From: Bacteroidota bacterium
GTDB lineage: Bacteria; Bacteroidota; Bacteroidia; Sphingobacteriales; Sphingobacteriaceae
Direction: 5' to 3'
NCBI GenBank assembly: GCA_023450085.1
Contig: JAEXHI010000011.1
Span: 1-64,000, forward strand
Length of the DNA: 64,000 nt
A model generated the notes under the pieces. That model saw only the letters and a program-made list of their open reading frames with translations, was not told the origin of the DNA and searched no databases. Within the stretch, counting starts at the first letter, position 1. Each line of letters begins with the position of its first letter. Made by a program: the position numbers and the translations under genes. Below are positions 1-9,425 of this stretch, in pieces.

Positions 1-3000
1 GCGAAACCGCCGCACCAAATACTCCTACAGGAAAAACAGGCACGCCGGATGCTCAAAGTGCCGGTGTACCGTTCAATGTCATCGTGAATGCCGTTGATGC
101 CAACTGGAATGTGGTAGCTGCCGTTACGGACGAGGTAGCCATCACCCATGCAGTTTCCTCAAATAATGCGACATCGGTTTTGCCCGCAAATGCAAATTTA
201 ACAGCAGGTACCGGAACTTTTAGCGTTACCCTTAGAAGGGCTGATACTGGTTACCAGTTAGTAGCTTCCAATATTACTGAGCCTACCATTTTAGCTAATA
301 CTAGTGCCAACTTTGAGGTAATTAGAGGTGCTTTTGTAAAAATGTTGATCACTTTGCCTGGAGAAACTTATGCTCCGGGAACAATTGCTGGTAATGTGGG
401 AACTGCAGATTCGCATCCTGCTAACGGAAATATCTCGGTGGTGGTAAGAGCCGTGGATGAGTATTGGAATTTGGTAGATGTGGCAACTGATGTGGTACAA
501 CTCACCACAACTGACCCTAATGGCTCGTTCACGACCAATAACTTGGCACTTTTAGCAGGTACAAGAACTTTTATAGCAACGCTAAGAACTGCTGGAAATA
601 CAAATACTATTACTGTAGATGATGTGACAGATAATACCAAAACATCGTTTACTACTAATCCTATTACGGTAACTGTAGGCGGTTTCGAAAAATTAGTATT
701 GGTATTGCCTGGGGAAACTTCAGTGGAAGGAATTCCTGAAGGTAAAACTGGAACACCAAATAGCCAAATAGCTGGACAACCTTTTAGCGTATTTGTGAAA
801 GCTGTAGATGCTTACGGAAATACTGTAACTACAGTTAACGATATCGTTTCTTTTACAGCCACCAACGATATTTATGCGCAATTACCTCCAAATGTTGCAC
901 TAATTAATGGTACCTTAAATTCATTTGCGACTTATCGCATTGGAAGTGCTGTTAACAACAGAACCTTAACCGTATCAGATGTTACAGACAATACCAAGAC
1001 CGCTAGCCAAAGTCCAAACTTTACGGTGAACATTGGCCCTTTTGCAGGGTTGTTAATTGTGCTTCCTGGTGAAAGTTACGTGGCTGGTTCACCTAACGGA
1101 AAAACTGGCGTACCAGCTAACCAGGCTATTGGATCTTCATTTGATATTGCTGTAAGAGCGGTAGATATAGCTTGGAATACCATTCAGGGTATTACCGATG
1201 AAGTTGGCATTACTTCTAATGATCCATCGGCAGTTTTGCCTGCAAATACACCTTTGGTAAACGGTGTAAATACGACCATTCCAGTGACATTGAATTCTGC
1301 CAGTGTTTCTACCAAAGTTACAGCAACCAATGTAACCGATGGGACTAAAACCCCTTATACCACTGGTGATATTACTGTAGTGGGAGCAAGTGCTGCCAAT
1401 GATTATTTTAGAAGTGTTGTGCTTTCGGGCGATTGGAACAATTCTGCAAGCTGGGAAAGTTCATCAAACAATACCACTTGGCAGCCTTCAACGCAAACAC
1501 CTACCATTACTTCAAGAGGTGTTTTAGTTAGAAACACGCATACCATCGATATCACAAGCAACCTTAGTATTGATGACATGGTGATTGAAAATGGTGCGCA
1601 GGTAAATCTTAATGGAGGAACCTTAACGATCAATAATGGTGCAGCTGCCGTAGATTTTAGAGTAGAAGGTACCTTTGTGAATAATGGACGTCCTATTATA
1701 AATACGGGAAGTGCTTCACAAATAGCCGGTGGAGGTAAATATCAGCATCATTTCACTACCACTTCAGGAACTATCCCAAGCTTTTTATGGGAAGATGGAT
1801 CCACTTGTGAAGTTTCTGGCTACACCACATTTACGGGAACGGTGCCGGGTAGCGGACAAAGCTTTTCTAACTTTGTTTGGAACGCTACCGGACAAACTTC
1901 AGGTAGTGTACCTGCATTAGAAGATTCGTTCTATGCAAATAGTTTTACCATTGCTTCTACGGGAGCAGGAAGCTTAAAAATTGAAGTAGCGGTAGTAAAC
2001 GACAGCTACACTCAAACAGGAGGGACAATATTAATTAATCAAGGTTTAAACGTAGCGGGTAACTTTGCAGTTAATGGCGGCGTTTTTACAGCTTCAAACA
2101 ACAGTGTAATTACCTTTGATGGTACTTCTACACAAAGCCTGTCTACCACCTCATCACTCAAATTTCCATACGTTATATTTACCAACAACGGTACCAAAAC
2201 ATTAACTTCTGGTAATTTTCAAGTTGCTCCAACAGGTGTGTTAACCTTAGACCCTGGTACAAATTTGAATGCAAATGGCCATTTAACCTTAATGTCAGAT
2301 GCTTCAGGCTCTGCACGTGTTGAGGCTATTGCGGCAAGCTCATCAATTATTGGAAATGTAAAAGTACAAAGGTATCTTACCGGCGGTGATAAAGCCATGT
2401 ATAGAACTTACAGAATGCTATCGTCTCCAATTTATGATAACGGAAACGCTTCAAATAGGACCTATAGCTATGCACAGTTTATTAATAGCATCATCATTAC
2501 AGGCGATGGTGGAGCCGCCAATGGTTTCGATGAGTCAACTTACAATTCTCCAAGTGCATGGACTTATAATTCGGGAGCTTATGTAGCCTTGCCAAATATC
2601 AATACTTCACTTTCGGTAGGTAAGGGAGCTTATCTTTTTTATCGTGGAGATAGGTCAAATCCAGTGGATAAAATGACGCCACCTTTTGTTGATCCAGAGA
2701 GCTTTGCTATGACTTTTGAAGGTACTTTGAACCAACAGGATGTCAATGTATCTCTTTCTAATGGATATAACTTGGTAGGTAATCCTTATGCCTCTAGCAT
2801 TGATTGGAACTCAGCCGGCATTGTGAAAAGTAATTTGCTTAACAATGTGATCAGAATTTGGAACCCGAATACTAAAACCTATGCAACATACGATGGCTCT
2901 ATTGGTGTTCCCGCAGGAGTGGGTAGTAATATCATCCCAGCTGGGCAAGGCTTTTTCGTTCAATCGGCCAATGCTTCAGGTAGCTTAACCTTTACCGAAG

Positions 3001-4115
3001 ATGCCAAGGTGGGTGCGAAAGCACCTGTGCTTTTATTGTCTGCTCCGGTGCAAGGAAGCTTAGTACTCCAAAAAGTTTCGGTAGCCCCAGATCAAAGTCA
3101 CTTAGCTGTGCCTCGTGCTGAGCTAAGATTGGTACTTAAAAATCAAGGCAACCAATTTGAGGAGGAAACAGCAGTGGTATTCCAATCAGGAAAGTCAGCG
3201 CAATACAATGCTTCAGAAGATGTTTCCTACATCAAGGAATCAGTGGAACAAAAAGTATTCTTGTCTAGTTTCTCTAGTGATAGTAGAAAATTAGTGATTA
3301 ATTACATGCCTGAAATCAGTGAAGGTTCTTTGGTGAAGTTTGATATAGACAAGTTAAATGGTACTGGAAACTACCAGCTTCAAGTAAAATACAAAGATGT
3401 ACCTACAGGTTATTTGGTAAAACTAAATGATAATTTCTTGGGAACTTCCGCTAGTATATCAAATGGTGGGACGCATACTTTCAGTGTAGATGTAAATAAT
3501 ACGGCCAGTTTCGGTGCAGATAGATTTAGTGTATCTTTCGAAAACCCAGGAGTACTTCCAGTGACTTATGCTTCGTTTAATGTTGCTAAGGTCAACCAAG
3601 GAGTATCTGTAAAATGGAAGACACTTGTTGAGTCCAACAACACCAAATTTGTGGTAGAAAGAGCCGGTGACGATTACAAATATGTAAAGTTGCACACCGA
3701 GTTAGCTAAAGGAAACAATTCAAGCTATTCTTTCATAGACAATAGCCCGCTATTGGGTAATAACTATTACAGATTGCTACAAATAGATAATAATGGTGCC
3801 GAAAACACTACCCAACCAAAAGTAATCAACTACAATGGAGCGGTTAATGGAACATTGGATATCGTTGCTATTTTCCCTAATCCAGTAGTTTCAAGTTTTA
3901 CGGTTAAGTACAATGGTAGTTTAAAAGCTAATCAACAAACCTTGAAAATTGTAAATGCAACTGGACAAGTAATGCTAAGTAAAACCGTTGCTAAAGCCGA
4001 TTTATTGGAAGGCCAAGAGCTTGATATTGCTAATTACGCCTCTGGGCTTTACATTGTTGAAGTTTATGAAAATGGCAGTCAACGTATCGGACAAACTAAA
4101 TTGGTTAAACAATAA
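1..4115 (+). CDS. Large T9SS-secreted repeat protein, 5' end outside window
   Basis: The reading frame is open from base 3, so the start lies upstream of the window. At least 1370 residues are visible. The N-terminal part holds about four repeats of roughly 115 residues, each opening with LPGE(T/S) and G.(T/V)G and followed by a (A/R)AVD..(W/G)N motif, as expected of Ig-like beta-sandwich repeats. A middle region rich in N, G and T (VNLNGGTLTINNG) looks like a beta-helix. The C-terminus has an LPVTYASF...VKWKT..ESNN domain, then a T9SS type A sorting domain (IFPNPVVSSFTV, ending RIGQTKLVKQ). I infer export by T9SS and surface attachment or release. The ligand is unknown. A strong terminator follows the stop. 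Confidence 0.85.
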   Translation, partial: ETAAPNTPTGKTGTPDAQSAGVPFNVIVNAVDANWNVVAAVTDEVAITHAVSSNNATSVLPANANLTAGTGTFSVTLRRADTGYQLVASNITEPTILANTSANFEVIRGAFVKMLITLPGETYAPGTIAGNVGTADSHPANGNISVVVRAVDEYWNLVDVATDVVQLTTTDPNGSFTTNNLALLAGTRTFIATLRTAGNTNTITVDDVTDNTKTSFTTNPITVTVGGFEKLVLVLPGETSVEGIPEGKTGTPNSQIAGQPFSVFVKAVDAYGNTVTTVNDIVSFTATNDIYAQLPPNVALINGTLNSFATYRIGSAVNNRTLTVSDVTDNTKTASQSPNFTVNIGPFAGLLIVLPGESYVAGSPNGKTGVPANQAIGSSFDIAVRAVDIAWNTIQGITDEVGITSNDPSAVLPANTPLVNGVNTTIPVTLNSASVSTKVTATNVTDGTKTPYTTGDITVVGASAANDYFRSVVLSGDWNNSASWESSSNNTTWQPSTQTPTITSRGVLVRNTHTIDITSNLSIDDMVIENGAQVNLNGGTLTINNGAAAVDFRVEGTFVNNGRPIINTGSASQIAGGGKYQHHFTTTSGTIPSFLWEDGSTCEVSGYTTFTGTVPGSGQSFSNFVWNATGQTSGSVPALEDSFYANSFTIASTGAGSLKIEVAVVNDSYTQTGGTILINQGLNVAGNFAVNGGVFTASNNSVITFDGTSTQSLSTTSSLKFPYVIFTNNGTKTLTSGNFQVAPTGVLTLDPGTNLNANGHLTLMSDASGSARVEAIAASSSIIGNVKVQRYLTGGDKAMYRTYRMLSSPIYDNGNASNRTYSYAQFINSIIITGDGGAANGFDESTYNSPSAWTYNSGAYVALPNINTSLSVGKGAYLFYRGDRSNPVDKMTPPFVDPESFAMTFEGTLNQQDVNVSLSNGYNLVGNPYASSIDWNSAGIVKSNLLNNVIRIWNPNTKTYATYDGSIGVPAGVGSNIIPAGQGFFVQSANASGSLTFTEDAKVGAKAPVLLLSAPVQGSLVLQKVSVAPDQSHLAVPRAELRLVLKNQGNQFEEETAVVFQSGKSAQYNASEDVSYIKESVEQKVFLSSFSSDSRKLVINYMPEISEGSLVKFDIDKLNGTGNYQLQVKYKDVPTGYLVKLNDNFLGTSASISNGGTHTFSVDVNNTASFGADRFSVSFENPGVLPVTYASFNVAKVNQGVSVKWKTLVESNNTKFVVERAGDDYKYVKLHTELAKGNNSSYSFIDNSPLLGNNYYRLLQIDNNGAENTTQPKVINYNGAVNGTLDIVAIFPNPVVSSFTVKYNGSLKANQQTLKIVNATGQVMLSKTVAKADLLEGQELDIANYASGLYIVEVYENGSQRIGQTKLVKQ

Positions 4116-4139
4116 TTAGCACAAATCATCAACGAAAAA

Positions 4140-4168
4140 GGGAATGTCATTGCGGCATTCCCTTTTTT
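4140..4168 (+). terminator. Rho-independent terminator
   Basis: GGGAATG pairs with CATTCCC across a 9-base loop and is followed by six T. It lies 25 bases after the stop of the large T9SS gene. Confidence 0.85.
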
Positions 4169-4332
4169 GTTGCACTTGAGAAACTGGTGTTAGATCATCA
4201 ATATTTAACCAAAGTTTTGATGTTGTGTAGAGAGTATAAAAATTCGAAGGATTCGTAAAAGTAGAAAATTTAGATAGGCACATGTGATGCTATAGGAGTC
4301 GTATAGTTTTTATGGGTTTATTTTTAAGTTGA

Positions 4333-4398
4333 AAATCCGAAGGATTTCAATAGTTATAGGGGAAAATGTAAGCAAAGTATGCGACTCTGTAGGAGTCG
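4333..4398. repeat. Paired intergenic palindromes, copy 1
   Basis: Two palindromes lie close together: AAATCC-GAA-GGATTT (4333-4347) and CGACTC-TGTAG-GAGTCG (4382-4398). The second, with its TA tail, is identical over 19 bases to 60330-60348, where an AAATCC-TTC-GGATTT palindrome also sits nearby. Degenerate copies of both boxes occur just upstream (about 4241 and 4292). Confidence 0.7.
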
Positions 4399-4493
4399 TA
4401 CACGCAGAGTTTGTTGTTTTGTAAAAATTAGGGCTCTGGAGGTCTTAACAAGATTAATATTTACATTAAGAAAACCAACCTCTATCGCTACAA

Positions 4494-4560
4494 TCAAGGC
4501 AAGCCCTTCTTTCCGCTTTATCTTTTGCCGCTACGCCAGCAAAAGGATGCCGCTGCAATA
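4494..4560 (-). repeat. Dispersed intergenic repeat module, copy 1
   Basis: Read on the minus strand, the module has ordered boxes ATTGCAGCGG, ATCCTTTT, then AAAAGAT, then GGGCT, with a hairpin between the CCTTTTGC and GCAAAAG boxes. The same order of boxes occurs on the plus strand at 41721-41790. No coding potential is seen. Confidence 0.5.
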
Positions 4561-4575
4561 AGGTTTAATAAACAA

Positions 4576-4614
4576 AAAGCACTGCATTTAGGTCAAAAAC
4601 CTATGCAGTGCTTT
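4576..4614 (-). terminator. Terminator of the T9SS subtilase gene
   Basis: A long hairpin pairs AAGCACTGCAT with ATGCAGTGCTT, extended by TAGGT/ACCTA. On the minus strand it is followed by a T run (TTTTTGTTT). It lies about 120 bases past the subtilase stop. Confidence 0.8.
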
Positions 4615-4732
4615 TAGCGGAATGAACTGGCCTAGTTAAAGACTGACCTTCGTTTATTTAATGTGAGTTCGGCATATGCCTCTTCTGTGTCTATGTGGAT
4701 GTATTTTCTCGCTTGAACTCACTTTGTTCAAG

Positions 4733-7700
4733 TTATATCACAATGATTTTTTCTGAGTAAACCTTGTCGCCCACTTTAATGCTCAATATATACGTGCCTG
4801 AGGCTAATTTAGAAACGTCTATCTGGTCAATGAGTGTGCCCGTGCGTACACCTTTCCCCTCCTCATAAACTTTTTGTCCAATAATATTGGCAATGCTTAC
4901 CGTTACCGGTTTAGCCTCCAATACCTCAAAAGCTACTGTTAAGTTCTTGGAAGTAGGTACAGGATATATCTTCAACTTGATTTCGTTATCGTCCTTGTCA
5001 TTAGGAAGGAATATAAATTCGCTCGAAATAGAATTGCAGCTACTACCAAAAGCTGCTGAAACTTGGTATTTCCCAGGAGCGGTTGGTTGATAAGTTTGTG
5101 AAGTAGCACCATCAATTTTAACCCCATTTAAATACCATTGATTACCGGTGGCAATGCTTGAAACCAAATTGTTTCCATTTTTACTAATACTAACGGAAGT
5201 AAGAGGCACTTCCACTCTTTGACCGGCAAGACAACCAAACGCTTTAACTTTAATGTCGTAGAAGTAGTAATAATAAGCGTAGGAGCCGGTAGCATCATTT
5301 CCAATGATATTGAACACATCAAGTTGAGAACTTAGTGGATAGATAGAGCGAGGAGCGGTGTTGTTTCTAAAAATGGTGGCATCGTCCTCGTAATCGGTAT
5401 GAATACTGTAGTTGCCCGCTGTTGGAAATTTAAGGTTTAACGTATAAACTTGTCCTTGGTCGGTTAGGTCGTCTTCTGCATTTCCAACCACAGGAGTACT
5501 TCTAGTAGCAGTTACTTTAATGGTGCTGCTTGAAATTTCCATGCCTTGGCTATTTTTAACATAAAATCTGATGGTACCCGAATGGCCAATATAAAGACGG
5601 GCACTTTCTAAAACAGCAGGAGCAAAGGTGCGTACAAGTACACCTCCACTGGTTTGTAGGTAGGTGCCGCTACCTAACCTAGTTTCATATTTGTTTTTAG
5701 GTCCAAAAGTGCTGGTGTATTCATTTAAGCTAGCATAAAATTTGCCGTTATTTGGGACGGTTGTGGTGCTAATGTCATTGCCGTAAGCAAAAGGTGTAGT
5801 CTCAGTGGCATCTTTGTACCAATAAATAATACCATCGCCGTTGCCTTTTAATTGATACTGTTTGCTGTCGTCACAGTAAAATGCAGCTTGATCAGTGACT
5901 GTAGGAGCTAAACCAATTTGCTCTGTTCTGCTGGCTTCGTCATTTGTAGCAATAGGATCGGTACTCAAATTGGTTTTAGCGGTAACCGTATAAGTCTTCC
6001 CATTTTGTGCTACATAAAATCCAGGCAAGGTAAACTCCCTTTCTTCTGAAGGTTTGATATTATTTAAGAAAGTACCATTAAGCGTTGCCACGGTAGTATT
6101 ACCATCTTTAACGGTTACGGTAACCGGAATGTTCGAAATATTTTGTGTGCCAAAGTTGCGAATCACTACGCTAACCATTTGTTGCGGATTGGCACAACCA
6201 CTGAATGCTTCTCTAATAGCAGTAATGCCTACATCGGTAGTTAAATTAAGGAATTTTACCCTATAATCTTGTGTCTCGCCTTTGGCGTAATTACCGCACG
6301 GTAAAATGGTTGCTGCATCGTTAGTTTCGCTGAGCACTACTCTTAATAGCGAGAAATTGTTAACGTTCACTGTTGGGGGAACGGTAATGTTTGCGGTGAA
6401 TACTCCCGTAGCGCTAATCACATTACTAGTAGCTACCAGTTCATTGGCATCGTTAAAATCACCATCGCTGTTCCAATCAATAAAAACCTTGGCTATTTTG
6501 TTGAAGTTGGTACCACAAGTACCCAAAGAGATATTTAATGGATAAGTTTTGGCCTTTTCTAATTCAACGGTTTGTTGGGTGAAATCTTGGTAAGAAGTAC
6601 ATCCCGCCGATGCAGTGTAATTGATGTTGGCAAAACTAAGGCTGTTGATTTTCGAATCGTTGGATGATGAAGGGCTTGAAGCACAATATGGATTCCCTCC
6701 AATACCTGTCACCACTACCGAATATGCTTGCGAGCCTCTTTGTAAAGTGCCCTTATGATTGATGGTAATGCTGTAGGTCTTGCCTGGGACAGCATTGGCA
6801 ATATAAACCTGCTCTACATTATCTCTGAAATTATCACCTTTTGTAGCGGGGGCTGATGGGTTAGCAGGATTTAAAATCCAAGGGAAAAAGGTTTCGGTTC
6901 CGTTGCTTGCCCTCATATCTAAATCGTTTACTAGCCTTAAAGTTGGGTTGTTTAAAGCATTGGCCACTGGAATGATATCAATCTCAGGGTCTGTCCAACA
7001 GATTGTTGCAATAATTGGCCCATCACCAGAAGCTACCACGTTGAAAGTCTCAGTTCCTCCTTGGGCTAATACACGTTCAGCAATTAAACTCTTAGTGCCA
7101 TTGTTTAAGATGGCTTTTGCGGCACTTTCTGTATTCATTAAACCCCATCCGAAAATATAGTCGGGGCCTGGTGCAGCACCAGCTTCACTAGCTGTACCTA
7201 TAGTGAGGCCTTTTAAAGTGGCCGCACGCATAAAGGCGCTATTTTTTTGGTTGTAAAGTTCCTGTAGCAATACTAATGAACCCGTTACACTTGGTGCCGA
7301 CATTGAGGTTCCTGAATAAGTAGTGTAGGCTTGGTTGCTGGCATTACTGGTGGAAGTTACACTTACCCCATCGGCAGCAATATCAGGTTTAATACGTCCA
7401 TCATCTGTTGGGCCCCAAGCACTAAAAGAAGAAATGGTAATGTCACTTGGTGTTACGGTTCCATACGGCAAGGGATTAACAGCAGCTACGGTCATCACAT
7501 TTTTAGCAACAGAATAAGTGCCCAATATATCATAACCATCATTACTGGAAATTCCTTCTGGACGTGGTCCAGCATTTACCAAGCTGCCGCTTGCATTAAA
7601 TCTATAATAAGTTGTGCCTACAGGTGGGCCATTATCATTGCGGTAATTTCCAGCTGATTTAACAGGCAAATAGAAAGGTGCATTGTAGCAAATCCTATCC

Positions 7701-8467
7701 CATTCCTTGGCATCGCTATCATAGTATCCAAACTTATAATCTTCCGTGGCCCCAGCTTGCCCTCTGAACTCCCATCTATTTGGAATGGCACTGGTGTTTT
7801 CGTACCAACCTGCAATTACCCCATACGAATGGTTGGATAGCAAAAGAGAAGCCGCATAATTGGACATCTCCGAATTGTCATTGTTAAAATCAAAAGATAG
7901 AAGCTTTGGCAATCCAAATGCCATGCCCTTTGCATTGGGATTTTTACCAGTTGCCATAATCGTACCCGCAACGTGTGTGGCATGAGTGGAACTTCCGCTA
8001 ACGCCATCTTTTACTTCTACTCTATTCGTTTCAAATTCGGTATGAGAAACTAAAACAGCCCCACCATCCCAAATGGCAACTTTATCCACGGGCATAGTGC
8101 TTCCACTTAAATTAAGGCCTAAAGAACCGCCTGTATAAAGTTTATTGGTGTTAATGGTCGCGGCAGAAATAGAATTGTTTTCGGTGATTTTATACAATGG
8201 CATTCCAAAGTCATCAACGCCATGAAGCGTAAATACTTTTCCTTCTTTGGTAATCCCAAATGTTTCCCAGCCTTTTTCCAGAGCCAAAGAAAATGCTTTG
8301 CTTAGCTTAGTGTTTTCTACCTTCTCTAAGGCAAGAGAGTTTTCCTTTAAAAATGCAGTATTCGTTTGGTTTCGCTGATCAGCTTGAGCGTATAAATGAA
8401 GAGGCAAATAGCATAATATACTAGTATAGATAAAGAGCGACAATCCTATCTTAAGGTTGCGGGGCAT
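4733..8467 (-). CDS. T9SS-secreted subtilisin-like serine protease (S8) with GEVED domain
   Basis: A signal peptide (residues 1-28, ending LYAQA) is followed by an S8 catalytic domain with Asp134 (AIWDGG), His162 (THATHVAG; the usual HGTH glycine is Ala), oxyanion Asn275 (SAGN) and Ser389 (SGTSMSAP). A GEVED-type domain follows (about 595-740; FIDWNSDGDFND, ETQDYRV), then a CARDB-like domain (about 745-850), and a T9SS type A sorting domain (about 1165-1244; IYPVPTSKNL, ending SEKIIVI). It is predicted to cleave proteins outside the cell or at the surface. It is divergent from the lipoprotein at 8525. Unlike the other five T9SS proteins here, it lacks the LPV...W...E.N domain before the sorting domain. 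Confidence 0.92.
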   Translation of the reverse strand: MPRNLKIGLSLFIYTSILCYLPLHLYAQADQRNQTNTAFLKENSLALEKVENTKLSKAFSLALEKGWETFGITKEGKVFTLHGVDDFGMPLYKITENNSISAATINTNKLYTGGSLGLNLSGSTMPVDKVAIWDGGAVLVSHTEFETNRVEVKDGVSGSSTHATHVAGTIMATGKNPNAKGMAFGLPKLLSFDFNNDNSEMSNYAASLLLSNHSYGVIAGWYENTSAIPNRWEFRGQAGATEDYKFGYYDSDAKEWDRICYNAPFYLPVKSAGNYRNDNGPPVGTTYYRFNASGSLVNAGPRPEGISSNDGYDILGTYSVAKNVMTVAAVNPLPYGTVTPSDITISSFSAWGPTDDGRIKPDIAADGVSVTSTSNASNQAYTTYSGTSMSAPSVTGSLVLLQELYNQKNSAFMRAATLKGLTIGTASEAGAAPGPDYIFGWGLMNTESAAKAILNNGTKSLIAERVLAQGGTETFNVVASGDGPIIATICWTDPEIDIIPVANALNNPTLRLVNDLDMRASNGTETFFPWILNPANPSAPATKGDNFRDNVEQVYIANAVPGKTYSITINHKGTLQRGSQAYSVVVTGIGGNPYCASSPSSSNDSKINSLSFANINYTASAGCTSYQDFTQQTVELEKAKTYPLNISLGTCGTNFNKIAKVFIDWNSDGDFNDANELVATSNVISATGVFTANITVPPTVNVNNFSLLRVVLSETNDAATILPCGNYAKGETQDYRVKFLNLTTDVGITAIREAFSGCANPQQMVSVVIRNFGTQNISNIPVTVTVKDGNTTVATLNGTFLNNIKPSEEREFTLPGFYVAQNGKTYTVTAKTNLSTDPIATNDEASRTEQIGLAPTVTDQAAFYCDDSKQYQLKGNGDGIIYWYKDATETTPFAYGNDISTTTVPNNGKFYASLNEYTSTFGPKNKYETRLGSGTYLQTSGGVLVRTFAPAVLESARLYIGHSGTIRFYVKNSQGMEISSSTIKVTATRSTPVVGNAEDDLTDQGQVYTLNLKFPTAGNYSIHTDYEDDATIFRNNTAPRSIYPLSSQLDVFNIIGNDATGSYAYYYYFYDIKVKAFGCLAGQRVEVPLTSVSISKNGNNLVSSIATGNQWYLNGVKIDGATSQTYQPTAPGKYQVSAAFGSSCNSISSEFIFLPNDKDDNEIKLKIYPVPTSKNLTVAFEVLEAKPVTVSIANIIGQKVYEEGKGVRTGTLIDQIDVSKLASGTYILSIKVGDKVYSEKIIVI

Positions 8468-8524
8468 AATTTTAATAAATCTAAATAAATGATTATTTTA
8501 AGGCACAATTTTAAGCATAATTAG

Positions 8525-8989
8525 ATGACTTCCATTAAAAATATAGCAATTTTATGTTTAGCACTTCTATTTGTGAGCTGCACATTGCAAAACAATGGCA
8601 AAATGAATATAAAGCAAGGAGTGTATGGCGATGTTTACTGGGTGCAAGGAAACATGATGCCATCGCCAGATGAGCCAAGAGGCAACCAAGGAAGACCTAT
8701 AGAAAGGCAGATCAACATTTATAAGGTCACTACATTTAAAGAAGTGGAAGGTCAGGCGCCTTTATTCACTAAAATTAACACAGAATTGTTTAAGACTGTA
8801 AAATCTAACTCCCAAGGGTTTTATCAATGTGAATTGCCACCCGGAAAATATTCCATTTTTACTGTAGAGGAAAAAAACAGCTATTTTGCAAATAACTTTA
8901 ATGGCGAAGGCGAAATCAATACCGTAGAAATTACAGCTGGACAAAAGGTTAAGCTTGATATTAACATTAATTATAAAGCTGCCTATTGA
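8525..8989 (+). CDS. Small lipoprotein with carboxypeptidase-regulatory-like fold
   Basis: The protein has 154 residues. A lipobox (LLFVSC, Cys19) predicts lipidation. The rest contains SNSQGFYQCELPPGKYSIFTVEE and a later VEITAGQKVKLDININYKA. This is the pattern of CarboxypepD_reg/Cna-B-like beta-sandwiches found in many Bacteroidota lipoproteins. It may be outer-membrane attached. It is divergent from the subtilase with only 57 bases between starts, so the promoters are close together. Function is unknown. Confidence 0.8.
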   Translation: MTSIKNIAILCLALLFVSCTLQNNGKMNIKQGVYGDVYWVQGNMMPSPDEPRGNQGRPIERQINIYKVTTFKEVEGQAPLFTKINTELFKTVKSNSQGFYQCELPPGKYSIFTVEEKNSYFANNFNGEGEINTVEITAGQKVKLDININYKAAY

Positions 8990-9144
8990 AAATAAGTTTT
9001 AGGTGTGGATAATAAACTGATTTTTAGAGCTGTAAAGAGTGATTTTTATCAGAAAAATTCTTTTTTTCAGTTAAAAAAATCTATAATTGCAGACATATTT
9101 GCATTGATTACACTGAGTAAGCTAATCCATTAATTATAGTATTT

Positions 9145-9420
9145 GTGAGGTATAACGTAACGAGAACGATTTACAAGGCGTTTTTTCTAGTTGTTTTGGC
9201 AGTTTCTGTCGGTAATTATGCTATAGCTCAACCAGGCGGACCAGATGACGACGGTCCAGGTACACCCTGTCCACTAGATGAAACCTTGGATGATTGTGAT
9301 CCCGATAACCAAGTTCCTATAGATGGTGGTGCTGGTATTTTGGTGGCTGCAGGTGTAGCTTATGGAATCAAAAAAGTTTACGATAAACGTAAACAAAATA
9401 AAACTTCAGAAGCCGCTTAG
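9145..9420 (+). CDS. Small PID-CTERM-type exported protein
   Basis: The protein has 91 residues. A hydrophobic signal (about 10-28, ending YAIAQ) precedes a short acidic, proline-rich linker with two Cys. The C-terminus is VPIDGGAGILVAAGVAYGIKK plus a basic tail. This P-I-D-G-G motif, transmembrane segment and basic end matches the PID-CTERM sorting signal annotated in Bacteroidota, a proposed analogue of LPXTG or PEP-CTERM tails. The only usable start is GTG with no clear Shine-Dalgarno. It is convergent with the kinase gene, with 5 bases between. Function is unknown; the family call rests on motif recall. Confidence 0.72.
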   Translation: MRYNVTRTIYKAFFLVVLAVSVGNYAIAQPGGPDDDGPGTPCPLDETLDDCDPDNQVPIDGGAGILVAAGVAYGIKKVYDKRKQNKTSEAA

Positions 9421-9425
9421 TATTC

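Larger units (their letters stand above)
4116..4732. other. 617-bp convergent intergenic region with several repeats
   Basis: This is the space between two convergent T9SS genes. It has a terminator at each end. Between them are paired palindromes (4333-4347 and 4382-4398), a repeat module near 4494-4560, and a TGTGTCTATGTGGA half-repeat near 4686 whose full hairpin occurs at 62141-62194. An 8-bp inverted repeat GTGAGTTC...GAACTCAC flanks that half-repeat. I see no convincing gene. Confidence 0.6.

Noticed and set aside
4379..4561. 60-codon plus-strand ORF in the first intergenic region
   Set aside because: It is built from the palindrome and the dispersed repeat module, without coding signals.
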